From positions 186,001 through 250,000 of the forward strand of contig NZ_JAQPCG010000003.1 of NCBI RefSeq assembly GCF_028464145.1: DNA of 64,000 nt, in the 5' to 3' direction. Below the pieces are notes generated by a model. The model was not told the DNA's origin, did no database searches, and saw nothing but the letters and a program-made list of their open reading frames with translations. Shown here piece by piece: positions 53,295 through 61,544 of this stretch. This stretch comes from Maribacter sp. PR1. GTDB lineage: Bacteria; Bacteroidota; Bacteroidia; Flavobacteriales; Flavobacteriaceae. The translations under genes and the position numbers were made by a program. How positions within the stretch are numbered: position 1 is the stretch's first letter; each line of letters opens with the position of its first letter.

Positions 53295-55502
53295 TTATTG
53301 CAAAGGTGTATAGCCTATATCGTCCAAAACAATAACACCTTTAGGGCTTTGGTCGAATATCAATTTGATTGTCCGTACCGATGCCGGGTCAAATTCAGAT
53401 TCTTGATGTTCAAAAAGTGTCAAGGGAAAATGAAAGGTCTGTAATTGCACTTCCCATGAATCCCCAACCATTTGATCTTCTAAAAATTCAAACTTAGTAA
53501 ATTGGGTCTTTAATGGTTTCATAATTTTTTTGACGTCACTGACCTTAAGCTGCGTCGAATTCCCCAAGCTATCTGTTAATTGAATACTAAAATCTGTTGA
53601 GAAAGATTCTTCACCTTCTTCTTTCTCTGATTCCTCTTTTTCCTTCTCATCTGATTTCAGCCATTCCAAATTTCCACTGGCAATGGCCATTTGAATGCTT
53701 TCAATTTCCTGTCTCCATAGGTTCTTACCGGAAGTTATTTCATAAGATGCCGGTGAATCACTTTTCATTTCATTGTTATTATTCCAACCTAACACCACAG
53801 CGTTGTTATCCTGTTTTCCATTATCTCGGGTTGTTAGAACTTGTTCCCTCCAAAGATTCAGACCTTTACCGGCGAGTTGTATGCTATTAGATGCAGTAGT
53901 AATATCAATATCTCCTTCAAAATCGACCAAGGACACAAAATCTGAAGTTTCGAAATTTGTTAAGAGGTACTCATCCGGTAGCCATTTTTCGGCCAGTGCC
54001 ATATTTTTAAAAATTGGCAGGTACTCCTTGTTATTTTTGAGAACGGCCTCCGCAAAGGCACTAATAAAGACTTTGGCTATTTCTTGTTGCTCTTCCTCTT
54101 TCAATAAAGGTTGAAGGTTCAACAACCATTTAGACGGTGCTCCAAAATCTGAATTTCCCCAAGTAGAATTAAACTGGCCGTGATTGGCATGATGCACATA
54201 AACTCCTGCCTTAATTCGGTCTATACTATCGTTATATTGCAAACGACGGAAGGGACGCATGCCCCAAAAACTCACTTCATCCGAGTCATAGGAACCTTGG
54301 AGGCTTAGGTAGTTTACGTCTTCCAGTACAATCTTTCTATCGTATCGATAATCCGTAGGTGCAATGGATACAATTCCTTCTATATTGAAATTAAAATCGA
54401 AGACGACGGATGCATCATCCGGAAAGTGAGGTAATCGATTATAACCACCGGCTATTGTCACAGCCTCTCCTCCCCTGGAATGGCCCATTAACATGATATG
54501 CTCCATATCTACCTTACCAGAAAGCGCATGCTGTTTATCTACGTTCCACGTTTGCCATTGTTGCAAATGTTTTAATAAAAGCCAAGCTCTTACGGGCATT
54601 TCCTTTCCTCTAAAATCACCGGACCAATGGCCATTGATAAAGTTTTCATCAACAGAAACAGTTATAATACCACGACTGGCCAACAGGTCTCCCAGATAGC
54701 CATAGCCATCATCCGAATAATCTATCATACTGTGATTTCCATGAACAATTAAGGCCAAGGGAAATGGGCCATTACCTTCGGGCATAAACACGCGGCCGTT
54801 TAAGGGAAATTCTTTGACTCCAAAACCCCAAAAATTTTCACGCCATTTTTTCTTCTTTCCCTTCCATTCCGGTAATAATTTAGAGGCATCCAAAGTAGGA
54901 GTTTCATATTTTATTCCATCTCGGTATTCTTTTCGCTTTTTGTCGCTTCCGCTGCCATAGGTAAAAGTAGTCACCTCAAATGTTCCTGTTTCAGCAGGAT
55001 TCTCCTTGCCCAGTTCACTCAAAGAAATTTGTTGTTTTCCCAAAGAGAATCTTGGAAAATCTTTCTTATATGGATCAGATCCTGTGTCGAATAGAAGAAA
55101 AACTCCATAACCAAGACCAATTAGGCCAAATACAAGAAACAAGAAAGAAAGAAGCGTTTTGCCGTTTAAAAACCACAATAGGAAAATAATACAAAGGAGG
55201 GCGAGGAGGGCCAATGGGTAATAAATGGTTTCTGGCCACCCGAAGCCAAATAATTTTAATGAAACCAAGGTGGCAATGCCGCTAAGGGCGGCTAAGATGT
55301 ATATAGAACTAAGCCCCTTAAACAGATATTGAACTAATTTGAACAAAAGATAAAAAAGAACTTGAACTACGACACCAACAGCCATAGCAAAAAGCATCAT
55401 TAAGATTGGAGAAATGCCTGTTAGAAAGTGATATCCGTAAATACCGGTTAGAATTAGCGTAGGAATAAAAGTAAGAGCCAGTTGTCGGTTTTTCATTTGC
55501 AA
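53295..55502 (-). CDS. Membrane-anchored alpha/beta hydrolase with C-terminal beta-domain
   Basis: A 735-aa protein. Residues 8-150 hold about five membrane helices, then an alpha/beta hydrolase domain starts: oxyanion LIVHGNHS near residue 252, nucleophile Ser in MLMGHSRGGEAV near 345 and a later His in VHHANHGQFN. The last 170 residues form a beta-sandwich similar to a carbohydrate-binding or C-terminal lectin-like unit. Substrate is unknown. It may share a transcript with the glycosyltransferase downstream. Confidence 0.83.
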   Translation of the reverse strand: MQMKNRQLALTFIPTLILTGIYGYHFLTGISPILMMLFAMAVGVVVQVLFYLLFKLVQYLFKGLSSIYILAALSGIATLVSLKLFGFGWPETIYYPLALLALLCIIFLLWFLNGKTLLSFLFLVFGLIGLGYGVFLLFDTGSDPYKKDFPRFSLGKQQISLSELGKENPAETGTFEVTTFTYGSGSDKKRKEYRDGIKYETPTLDASKLLPEWKGKKKKWRENFWGFGVKEFPLNGRVFMPEGNGPFPLALIVHGNHSMIDYSDDGYGYLGDLLASRGIITVSVDENFINGHWSGDFRGKEMPVRAWLLLKHLQQWQTWNVDKQHALSGKVDMEHIMLMGHSRGGEAVTIAGGYNRLPHFPDDASVVFDFNFNIEGIVSIAPTDYRYDRKIVLEDVNYLSLQGSYDSDEVSFWGMRPFRRLQYNDSIDRIKAGVYVHHANHGQFNSTWGNSDFGAPSKWLLNLQPLLKEEEQQEIAKVFISAFAEAVLKNNKEYLPIFKNMALAEKWLPDEYLLTNFETSDFVSLVDFEGDIDITTASNSIQLAGKGLNLWREQVLTTRDNGKQDNNAVVLGWNNNNEMKSDSPASYEITSGKNLWRQEIESIQMAIASGNLEWLKSDEKEKEESEKEEGEESFSTDFSIQLTDSLGNSTQLKVSDVKKIMKPLKTQFTKFEFLEDQMVGDSWEVQLQTFHFPLTLFEHQESEFDPASVRTIKLIFDQSPKGVIVLDDIGYTPLQ

Positions 55503-55688
55503 TGGTTTCGAGGTTAATTGAAACCCTTAAATTAACCAACTCAGATCAATTAAGGTATAGCTATTCTATTTTTTCACAATCCCTCAAAATATCCCAATTT
55601 TAAAGGAGAAAAGATATTTTTAAAGCTTCAAACTGGTAAAAAATTGAACCTTAACCTATATAATATATGTAGGGAAGCTATACTAATT

Positions 55689-57200
55689 CTACATTTTGGA
55701 GGCAAACATTTTCGAAATCTTAGAGCGAAGTTTACGTTCATAGTCTTCCTCCAACCACTCCTTATAGTTTTTTGTATTGTTCATAATACAGTAAGAATAC
55801 TGACGAACACGGTATTGAATTTCCTCTTTTAGTTTTTTGGCCAAGATACGTGCATCGAAAACATCCTCGGCATTCTCTATACAGATTTGGGCATGCTGTT
55901 CTATACTTTTTTCCAGTACAAGTTTGGATTTTTCACCATTGGCAAAACTTTTTTTGTATTCTGCCTTTATGTCAAATTCTATATTATCTGATTTTGAAAA
56001 TTCATCCCTTAACTCTTGGGGCATTTCATAGACAAACTCCCTTTCTATATCTTCATCGTTCTTTATATTTTCCAAAAAGAAATCCGGAAAATGGAAAATT
56101 TCCTGCCAATCCACCTTGGCATCCCACATACCGAAACGGGCAACATTATTCCCCATATCAATAACATTGAATTCCTCTTTATGAGGAAGATATCTAGACC
56201 CGCGACCGATCATTTGAAAATAAAGCGTAAGGGAACGTGTAGCCCTATTCAAAATAATTGTTTCTACGGAAGGTTCATCGAATCCCGTCGTTAAAATACT
56301 TACTGAAGTCAGTATGGCATCTGGGGTCTCTTTAAACCATTGAAGGATATCTCTCCGCTCGGAAGCATTATTTTTATTGTCCAAGTGCCGAATATTGTAT
56401 CCAGCCTTTTTGAACATATCGTAAACGTAACGCGATGTATTGATACCATTATTGAAAATAAGCGTTTTTGTACCCTTGCCAATTTCATTGTAGGCATTCA
56501 ATAATTTTCCCAACATACTATGATTGCTGTAAAGCTCATCAGATGACTTTACGGTGTAATCTCCATTTATCCCAAGCTTTAAACTTTGCAAGCTTACATC
56601 GTAATTGTACATGTTGGCACTGGCCAAGAACTTTTTTTCAATCAAAGATCCAATAGATTCCCCAATAATCAACTTTTTGTAATTATCCTTCATGGGAAGC
56701 TTAATATTGGAACTCAAAGGGGTTGCAGTCACTCCTAGAATTACAGCCTCTTCAAAAAATTTAAAGAGTTTTCGAAAGGAATTATAGTGGGCCTCATCGA
56801 TTATGACCAAGCCAATATTGTTAATTTCTACCTTTTCTTCTTGTAGGCGATTATTGAGGGTTTCAACCATGGCCACAAAACATTTGAACTCATCTTGGTC
56901 CTTCAGTTCCTTAACCTCACTATTGATGATCTTATTTTTCACACCAAAACCACTCAACATTTTTGATGTTTGCTGGCTTAGCTCAATACGGTGTGTAAGT
57001 ACAACGACTTTCTTATTTGTCTTTTGAATATATCTCCTTGCTATTTCAGAGAAAACTACAGTTTTTCCACCTCCTGTGGGCAATTGGTACAAAAGATTGG
57101 AATTATCGGGATTGTCCTCAAGATATTGAAATATCTTCTTAAGGTCTTCCTCCTGATAACCGTACAAAGTTTTTTCCGTTGTGTCTTTTGAAGATTTCAA
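55689..57200 (-). CDS. DEAD/DEAH-box (SF2) helicase, paralog 2
   Basis: A 503-aa helicase closely related to that at 31052. Walker A is in QLPTGGGKTVVF, DEAH in VIIDEAHYNSF, motif III in TATPLSS, and motif VI in QMIGRGSRYL. The long stretches VAMVETLNNRL and ETPDAILTSVSILTTGFDEP are identical or nearly so in both copies. Both share the unusual C-terminal 100-residue helical region. It probably arose by a duplication and not by recent transfer, since the two copies have diverged at many sites. Confidence 0.9.
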   Translation of the reverse strand: MKSSKDTTEKTLYGYQEEDLKKIFQYLEDNPDNSNLLYQLPTGGGKTVVFSEIARRYIQKTNKKVVVLTHRIELSQQTSKMLSGFGVKNKIINSEVKELKDQDEFKCFVAMVETLNNRLQEEKVEINNIGLVIIDEAHYNSFRKLFKFFEEAVILGVTATPLSSNIKLPMKDNYKKLIIGESIGSLIEKKFLASANMYNYDVSLQSLKLGINGDYTVKSSDELYSNHSMLGKLLNAYNEIGKGTKTLIFNNGINTSRYVYDMFKKAGYNIRHLDNKNNASERRDILQWFKETPDAILTSVSILTTGFDEPSVETIILNRATRSLTLYFQMIGRGSRYLPHKEEFNVIDMGNNVARFGMWDAKVDWQEIFHFPDFFLENIKNDEDIEREFVYEMPQELRDEFSKSDNIEFDIKAEYKKSFANGEKSKLVLEKSIEQHAQICIENAEDVFDARILAKKLKEEIQYRVRQYSYCIMNNTKNYKEWLEEDYERKLRSKISKMFASKM

Positions 57201-57325
57201 AAAGGCAAGAAAATTTTGGTTAGGTGAAAAATTCGAAGCATTAAAATTAGCAGATTTTTATCGGTAAATAAAATATAAAATTTCCCTAACCATATATTGA
57301 AGAAAATAATTTTGCGCTTTAGTGA

Positions 57326-58255
57326 TTAATATCCCTTGTTTCTATTGACTTTATTTAAGAGATTTTCCCCATGCCTGAGTCGTTCATAATTCTCTAGAAT
57401 CTGCGGAACCACAGAATTTGTATCCGAAACACTGGCGTAATGAGGAGTCATAAATATTTTTGGATGATTCCAAAAAGGATGGTCTGAAGGTAAAGGCTCT
57501 TGGTGATAAACATCTAAACAGGCACCGGATAAATGACCATTGTCCAACGCTTTCAATAAATCTTCGTTCACCAAATGACCGCCACGTGCAACATTTATTA
57601 TATAGCAACCTTTGGGAAGCTTAGAAAATAATTCACTGTTTAAAATCCCTTCCGTTTCCGGTGTTAAAGGAAGTAAACAGACCAATATTTGAGTTGATTC
57701 TAAAAAGGAATTAAATTCCTCAGAACCGGAGAATGTCCGTACGCCTTTTATTGTTTTTTTACTTCTGGACCAACCTTGGACCGAAAAACCAAATTTCATC
57801 AGGTCAGTCGCCGAAAGTGACCCTAGTTCCCCCAAACCCATTATTCCGACCTTAACATCCTTAATTCTTCTATATTCTATTGGACTCCAGTGGGAATCTA
57901 CTTGCTGCAATTTATAAATGTTGAAATTTTTTAGTTCAGCTAAGATTACAGCCAAAACATGTTCGGACATGTCACTTGCCAAATACGGGTCTACAATACG
58001 CGTGATGGGGACATCTTTTGGTACTGTGGTATCCTCAAATATATAATCTACACCCGCTCCTGCAGAGGCAATACATTTCAAATTAGGGTAGTGTGAAAGA
58101 CTTCCTTGGGGATGCTTCCAAATGACGGCCATGGTAATAGTTTCCTTCGGATGTTCTTCCAAATAACTATATACCGCTACTTCGGGGTTTCTATCTTTTA
58201 GGGCTCCCTTCCATAAATCTATCTTTCCGTCTTGTCGTATTATCACTATCGCCAT
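57326..58255 (-). CDS. D-isomer 2-hydroxyacid dehydrogenase (glyoxylate/hydroxypyruvate reductase)
   Basis: A 309-aa NAD(P)H-dependent enzyme. The Rossmann motif is VGIMGLGELGSLSATDLMKF near residue 137; the catalytic Arg lies in INVARGGHLVNEDLL, the Glu in YHQEPLPSDHPFW and the His in MTPHYASVSD. The order fits the GhrA subgroup that reduces glyoxylate and hydroxypyruvate. It overlaps no gene but lies 12 bases downstream of the DUF6155 gene. Confidence 0.9.
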   Translation of the reverse strand: MAIVIIRQDGKIDLWKGALKDRNPEVAVYSYLEEHPKETITMAVIWKHPQGSLSHYPNLKCIASAGAGVDYIFEDTTVPKDVPITRIVDPYLASDMSEHVLAVILAELKNFNIYKLQQVDSHWSPIEYRRIKDVKVGIMGLGELGSLSATDLMKFGFSVQGWSRSKKTIKGVRTFSGSEEFNSFLESTQILVCLLPLTPETEGILNSELFSKLPKGCYIINVARGGHLVNEDLLKALDNGHLSGACLDVYHQEPLPSDHPFWNHPKIFMTPHYASVSDTNSVVPQILENYERLRHGENLLNKVNRNKGY

Positions 58256-58267
58256 TCTAAATCAGTT

Positions 58268-58777
58268 TTAATCTAAAATATCCAAAGCTCTCGAGAATTC
58301 CTCCTTATAAAGCCAATTTTTTAATTGGGACTGTTCATATATTTTTACGATTCGCGCCTTAAACTCGGGTAAAATTGCATGCTGAGAGACATAAGTAGTC
58401 ATTTCGCTAAAGGAGTTCAACATACTTTTATAGAATGCATCGGGTACATTGCGTTCTTGCTCAAATGCTTGGGCTATTTCTAAATTAAAGCACATTACAT
58501 CGGCTACCATTGCGCTGTCCACACCTAATTTAACAAAGTGCTTAATATATTTCTGAGCTACGGACCTCCTTGCTTTAGGGCGCTTCCTTTTTACGGGAAA
58601 ATATTCATTCGATATTTTCGTCTTTGCCTCTTGAACCATTTTATCTTCCTTGGGATTAAAGGCAAAATCGTAATAGGTCTTTACGGCAGGAAATTTTTCA
58701 TATAATTCCATTACCTGCGCCTCCAAAGCTTTTTTACTCAATTCAGATAAATATGTTTTAAGTGCTCTTTTACTCAT
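58268..58777 (-). CDS. DUF6155 family protein
   Basis: A 169-aa protein opening MSKRALKTYLSELSKKALEAQVMELYEKF, which I recall as the DUF6155 pattern. It is helical, basic (KRKRPKARRSVAQKYI) and rich in Lys and Glu, without membrane segment. Function is unknown. It is probably cotranscribed with the dehydrogenase downstream. Confidence 0.8.
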   Translation of the reverse strand: MSKRALKTYLSELSKKALEAQVMELYEKFPAVKTYYDFAFNPKEDKMVQEAKTKISNEYFPVKRKRPKARRSVAQKYIKHFVKLGVDSAMVADVMCFNLEIAQAFEQERNVPDAFYKSMLNSFSEMTTYVSQHAILPEFKARIVKIYEQSQLKNWLYKEEFSRALDILD

Positions 58778-58944
58778 CGATTATTAATTACCTCAAAAAT
58801 AAGCTATGCCCGGTCAACTGCCTAAATCCTTTAAAGATTAGAAGGGAACTCATAAATTTTGGAAAACATTATAGCTTTCCTTTTGGATAAGACGTAATAA
58901 AAATGTATAATGTAAACTTGTACGAACTTAAAACTTAGATATAC

Positions 58945-59808
58945 ATGAGGCAACTAAAGATTATCAAGCAGGTAACCAATCGTGAATCCAAATCATTGGA
59001 TAAATACCTGCAAGATATCAGTAAGATTGATTTAATAACGGCAAACGAGGAAGTAGAACTGGCCCAAAGAATACGTGAAGGAGATCAAATAGCGTTGGAA
59101 AAATTGACCACTGCAAACTTAAGATTCGTGGTATCCGTAGCTAAGCAATATCAAAATCAAGGGTTGAAATTACCGGATTTAATTAATGAGGGTAACTTGG
59201 GGTTGGTAAAAGCGGCCAAACGTTTTGATGAAACTCGGGGTTTTAAATTTATATCTTACGCCGTTTGGTGGATAAGACAATCTATTTTACAAGCCTTGGC
59301 AGAACAATCTAGGGTTGTTCGTTTACCATTGAACAAAATTGGTTCCATTAATAAAATAAAAAAGACTTTTTCTTATTTAGAACAAACTCATGAGCGCCCG
59401 CCATCTGCGGAAGAAATCGCCAAGGAACTGGAGATGACCGTTAGTGAAGTAAAACAGTCTTTAAAAAACTCTGGTAGACACGTCTCCATGGATGCCCCTC
59501 TGCGTGAAGGTGAGGACTCCAACTTATATGATGTGTTGCGTTCTGGAGAGTCTCCAAAGCCGGACAATCATCTCTTACAACAATCCTTGAATACAGAAAT
59601 AAACAGAGCTTTAGAGACCTTGTCCCCTAGGGAAGCTGATGTTGTAAAGCTATATTATGGAATTGGCGATCAGCAATCCATGACCTTAGCGGAAATAGGA
59701 CATACTTTTGATTTAACAAGGGAACGTGTTAGACAAATTCGTGAAAAAGCGATTAGAAAGCTTCGTCACAATTCAAGAAGTAAATTATTAAAAACATATT
59801 TGGGTTAA
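58945..59808 (+). CDS. rpoD: Primary RNA polymerase sigma factor (Bacteroidota SigA)
   Basis: A 287-aa sigma-70 factor without region 1.1, as in Bacteroidota. Region 1.2 is at residues 14-45; region 2 contains [57 protein letters not shown]; region 3 begins near [16 protein letters not shown]; region 4.2 is [27 protein letters not shown]. It recognises the TAnnTTTG-type promoters of this phylum. It ends in a strong terminator shared with the opposite strand. Confidence 0.96.
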   Translation: MRQLKIIKQVTNRESKSLDKYLQDISKIDLITANEEVELAQRIREGDQIALEKLTTANLRFVVSVAKQYQNQGLKLPDLINEGNLGLVKAAKRFDETRGFKFISYAVWWIRQSILQALAEQSRVVRLPLNKIGSINKIKKTFSYLEQTHERPPSAEEIAKELEMTVSEVKQSLKNSGRHVSMDAPLREGEDSNLYDVLRSGESPKPDNHLLQQSLNTEINRALETLSPREADVVKLYYGIGDQQSMTLAEIGHTFDLTRERVRQIREKAIRKLRHNSRSKLLKTYLG

Positions 59809-59829
59809 ATTCCCTGAAGCCTCAAAAAT

Positions 59830-59866
59830 AAAAAAGCGCCTATTTTCAGAATAGGCGCTTTTTTTG
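59830..59866. terminator. Bidirectional terminator after rpoD and the micropeptides
   Basis: AAAAAAGCGCCTATT, loop TTCAG, AATAGGCGCTTTTTTT form a 15-bp perfect stem with tracts on both sides, closing rpoD and the minus-strand micropeptide transcript. Confidence 0.92.
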
Positions 59867-59882
59867 TAGTACACACTAGATA

Positions 59883-59984
59883 CTAAGAATACGTTAGTTT
59901 ATTAATGTTAATGTCTACAAGAATGTTATTTAAATTCTCGATAAAATTATGATAAGAGGTACTATCGTTATTTTGATTTGCCAT
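59883..59984 (-). CDS. Micropeptide family B, copy 2 (33 aa)
   Basis: A 33-residue frame MANQNNDSTSYHNFIENLNN, then ILVDININKLTYS, ending at TAG. It is below usual gene-calling limits. Copy 1, 29 bases upstream on the same strand, shares Y-x2-F-[IL]-[EQ]-[ND]-L-N-x-I-L-x7-L-x-Y with identical spacing although the DNA differs, as expected for selection on the protein. A terminator follows. No signal peptide is evident. Confidence 0.65.
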   Translation of the reverse strand: MANQNNDSTSYHNFIENLNNILVDININKLTYS

Positions 59985-60013
59985 ATTATTCTATTTTAAG
60001 GTTATGTTTTCGA

Positions 60014-60112
60014 CTACATGTAGTCTAGTTCCACTAATTCGTTAAGGCTTAAAATTTCGTTAAGGTCTTGAAGAAAAATTAGGTATTCCTCACCGTAGGT
60101 ATCATAAAGCAT
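60014..60112 (-). CDS. Micropeptide family B, copy 1 (32 aa)
   Basis: A 32-residue acidic frame, MLYDTYGEEYLIFLQDLNEI then LSLNELVELDYM, ending at TAG. It is the first of a tandem pair with copy 2 at 59883. About 50 bases upstream lies a promoter candidate with an inverted repeat (60160-60197). Acidic and Leu-rich, it may form one amphipathic helix. The function is not known. Confidence 0.65.
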   Translation of the reverse strand: MLYDTYGEEYLIFLQDLNEILSLNELVELDYM

Positions 60113-60159
60113 AGGTTAGGGGTTTTTAGGTTTAAAATTTCGATTTGGTTACTTTTAAG

Positions 60160-60174
60160 TACATTCTAAATGTA
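60160..60174. promoter_or_regulatory. 6-3-6 inverted repeat overlapping promoter candidate
   Basis: TACATT-CTA-AATGTA is perfect and overlaps the -7-like element of the micropeptide promoter candidate, where a repressor or activator could bind. Confidence 0.45.
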
Positions 60175-60197
60175 GGAAGGGAGTGCATTTACGACAA
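60167..60197 (-). promoter_or_regulatory. Bacteroidota-type promoter candidate
   Basis: On the minus strand, TTG (60195-60197) and TACATTTA (60167-60174) are 20 bases apart, one mismatch from the phylum's TTG-N19/20-TAnnTTTG pattern. The distance to the first micropeptide ATG is about 54 bases. Confidence 0.5.
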
Positions 60198-60329
60198 TAA
60201 AATGTGGTAAACGAGTTCATTTTTGTTGTAAAAAATACGTTTGTTATAGGTGAAGGAAATTAAATCGTTTGAATTACTGGGTTTTACGGGGGTTACCAAA
60301 GAATCCTTTCGTCGTTTATTTATAATGAT

Positions 60330-61544
60330 TCAACGGAATTTTACTTGATATGCAAGACCAGCAGTCACGGATAAGAAGAAATCTCCTGTACTAAACGCCA
60401 ATTCTTGTCGGTTAACACCTAAATTGGCTTTGTATTGGTTGTTGCCCTTTTTGTTGGTAAACTGATACTCCAATCTCAATCTTTGAGATTCCAAGTACAA
60501 TAATGTTTCTGCAAGCAACTGTCCATTGACGACAAACTGATTTAATTCTGTATCAAAACCGTAGACTACGTTGAGTCCCAAGAAATTATTACCATCTTTC
60601 AGATATTTTCTAACCAAAAAGTTTCCAGATACTCCAACTCCTTTTTTTGCATCGGGTATTACGTATGACCGTAGCACCATATAATAATTACCTCTGTATA
60701 ACCCAAAGGTTCCCGTTAGAATAGTTGCATTATCCTGCTCAAATATTAAATGCCTAAAACCAAGAGAAGCCTCTAAGGCATTTGGCAGTTCTTTTACCAC
60801 CTCTCCCCCTATCCTATGCTTGGGAAAAATAGGTGCTCCTGAATATCCGTAATTGAAATACCCATTTAGGGTTTTAGAAAACCTTGGATACGCATCTACT
60901 TCGGCTTGTATTCCATGTATGTTAAACCTTCTGTTATAATTCAACCGGGGAATAAGAACGCCCCACTTTGTTTTTTTTTGGTACTCCAATGCCCCGTAAT
61001 ACATAGGGTTCAATTCTTTGTCGAAAACCTCTGCTTGGGTATAAACGGTAAGAGACTGGTTATTTTCATCTTCAATTTTAGTCTTTTTTAGGACATTCTG
61101 TAGAAGTTGTTGGTCCTCGATTTGTTGGACAATTTCGGTCTTAATAATTAGCAGCTCATTATTTTCAGGTAAATATTTTAGGGCCTTGTTCGCTAGTCCG
61201 AGAGCGATATTATAATTTTTAGCGTATTGCTCGTTCTTAATAGCTCCCAACCAAACTTCACGGTTATTTCGTTCCTTACTGGTTATACGGTTAAACTCCA
61301 GTCTTGCTGATTCGAACTCATGATCCCAACTATATGTTTTTGCGAGCAAACTTCTTACATCTGTATATTCAGGGTACTTGGTAAGAATACTTTTCAGGGT
61401 ATCCCTGGCAGATTGCCTATTGCCCGCAAATGCCAAATCTCGTGCAGCAAAAAATGATTTGTCAGGGTCCCCTTTATAACTGAATTCCTGGGCAAAGAAC
61501 ACCCACGATATCAATAGAAAAAGAGGAAGCAATACTTTCTTCAT
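60330..61544 (-). CDS. YaiO-family outer-membrane protein with TPR N-terminus
   Basis: A 404-aa exported protein (signal MKKVLLPLFLLISWVFFAQ). Residues 25-160 form TPR-like units, including DPDKSFFAARDLAFAGNRQSARDTLKSILTKYP and LLAKTYSWDHEFESARLEF. From about 180 it is a YaiO beta-barrel (YYGALEYQKKTKWGVLIPRLNYNRRF, EASLGFRHLIF, LRSYVIPDAKKGVGVSGNFLVRKYL) that ends with a terminal Phe-Arg strand. It shares one base with the sulfatase gene, so the two are coupled; the pair probably exports or modifies a surface polymer. Confidence 0.87.
   Translation of the reverse strand: MKKVLLPLFLLISWVFFAQEFSYKGDPDKSFFAARDLAFAGNRQSARDTLKSILTKYPEYTDVRSLLAKTYSWDHEFESARLEFNRITSKERNNREVWLGAIKNEQYAKNYNIALGLANKALKYLPENNELLIIKTEIVQQIEDQQLLQNVLKKTKIEDENNQSLTVYTQAEVFDKELNPMYYGALEYQKKTKWGVLIPRLNYNRRFNIHGIQAEVDAYPRFSKTLNGYFNYGYSGAPIFPKHRIGGEVVKELPNALEASLGFRHLIFEQDNATILTGTFGLYRGNYYMVLRSYVIPDAKKGVGVSGNFLVRKYLKDGNNFLGLNVVYGFDTELNQFVVNGQLLAETLLYLESQRLRLEYQFTNKKGNNQYKANLGVNRQELAFSTGDFFLSVTAGLAYQVKFR

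Noticed and set aside
60236-60243. TACGTTTG as a plus-strand promoter element
   Set aside because: It matches the -7 pattern, but no TTG lies at the right distance and no plus-strand gene follows.
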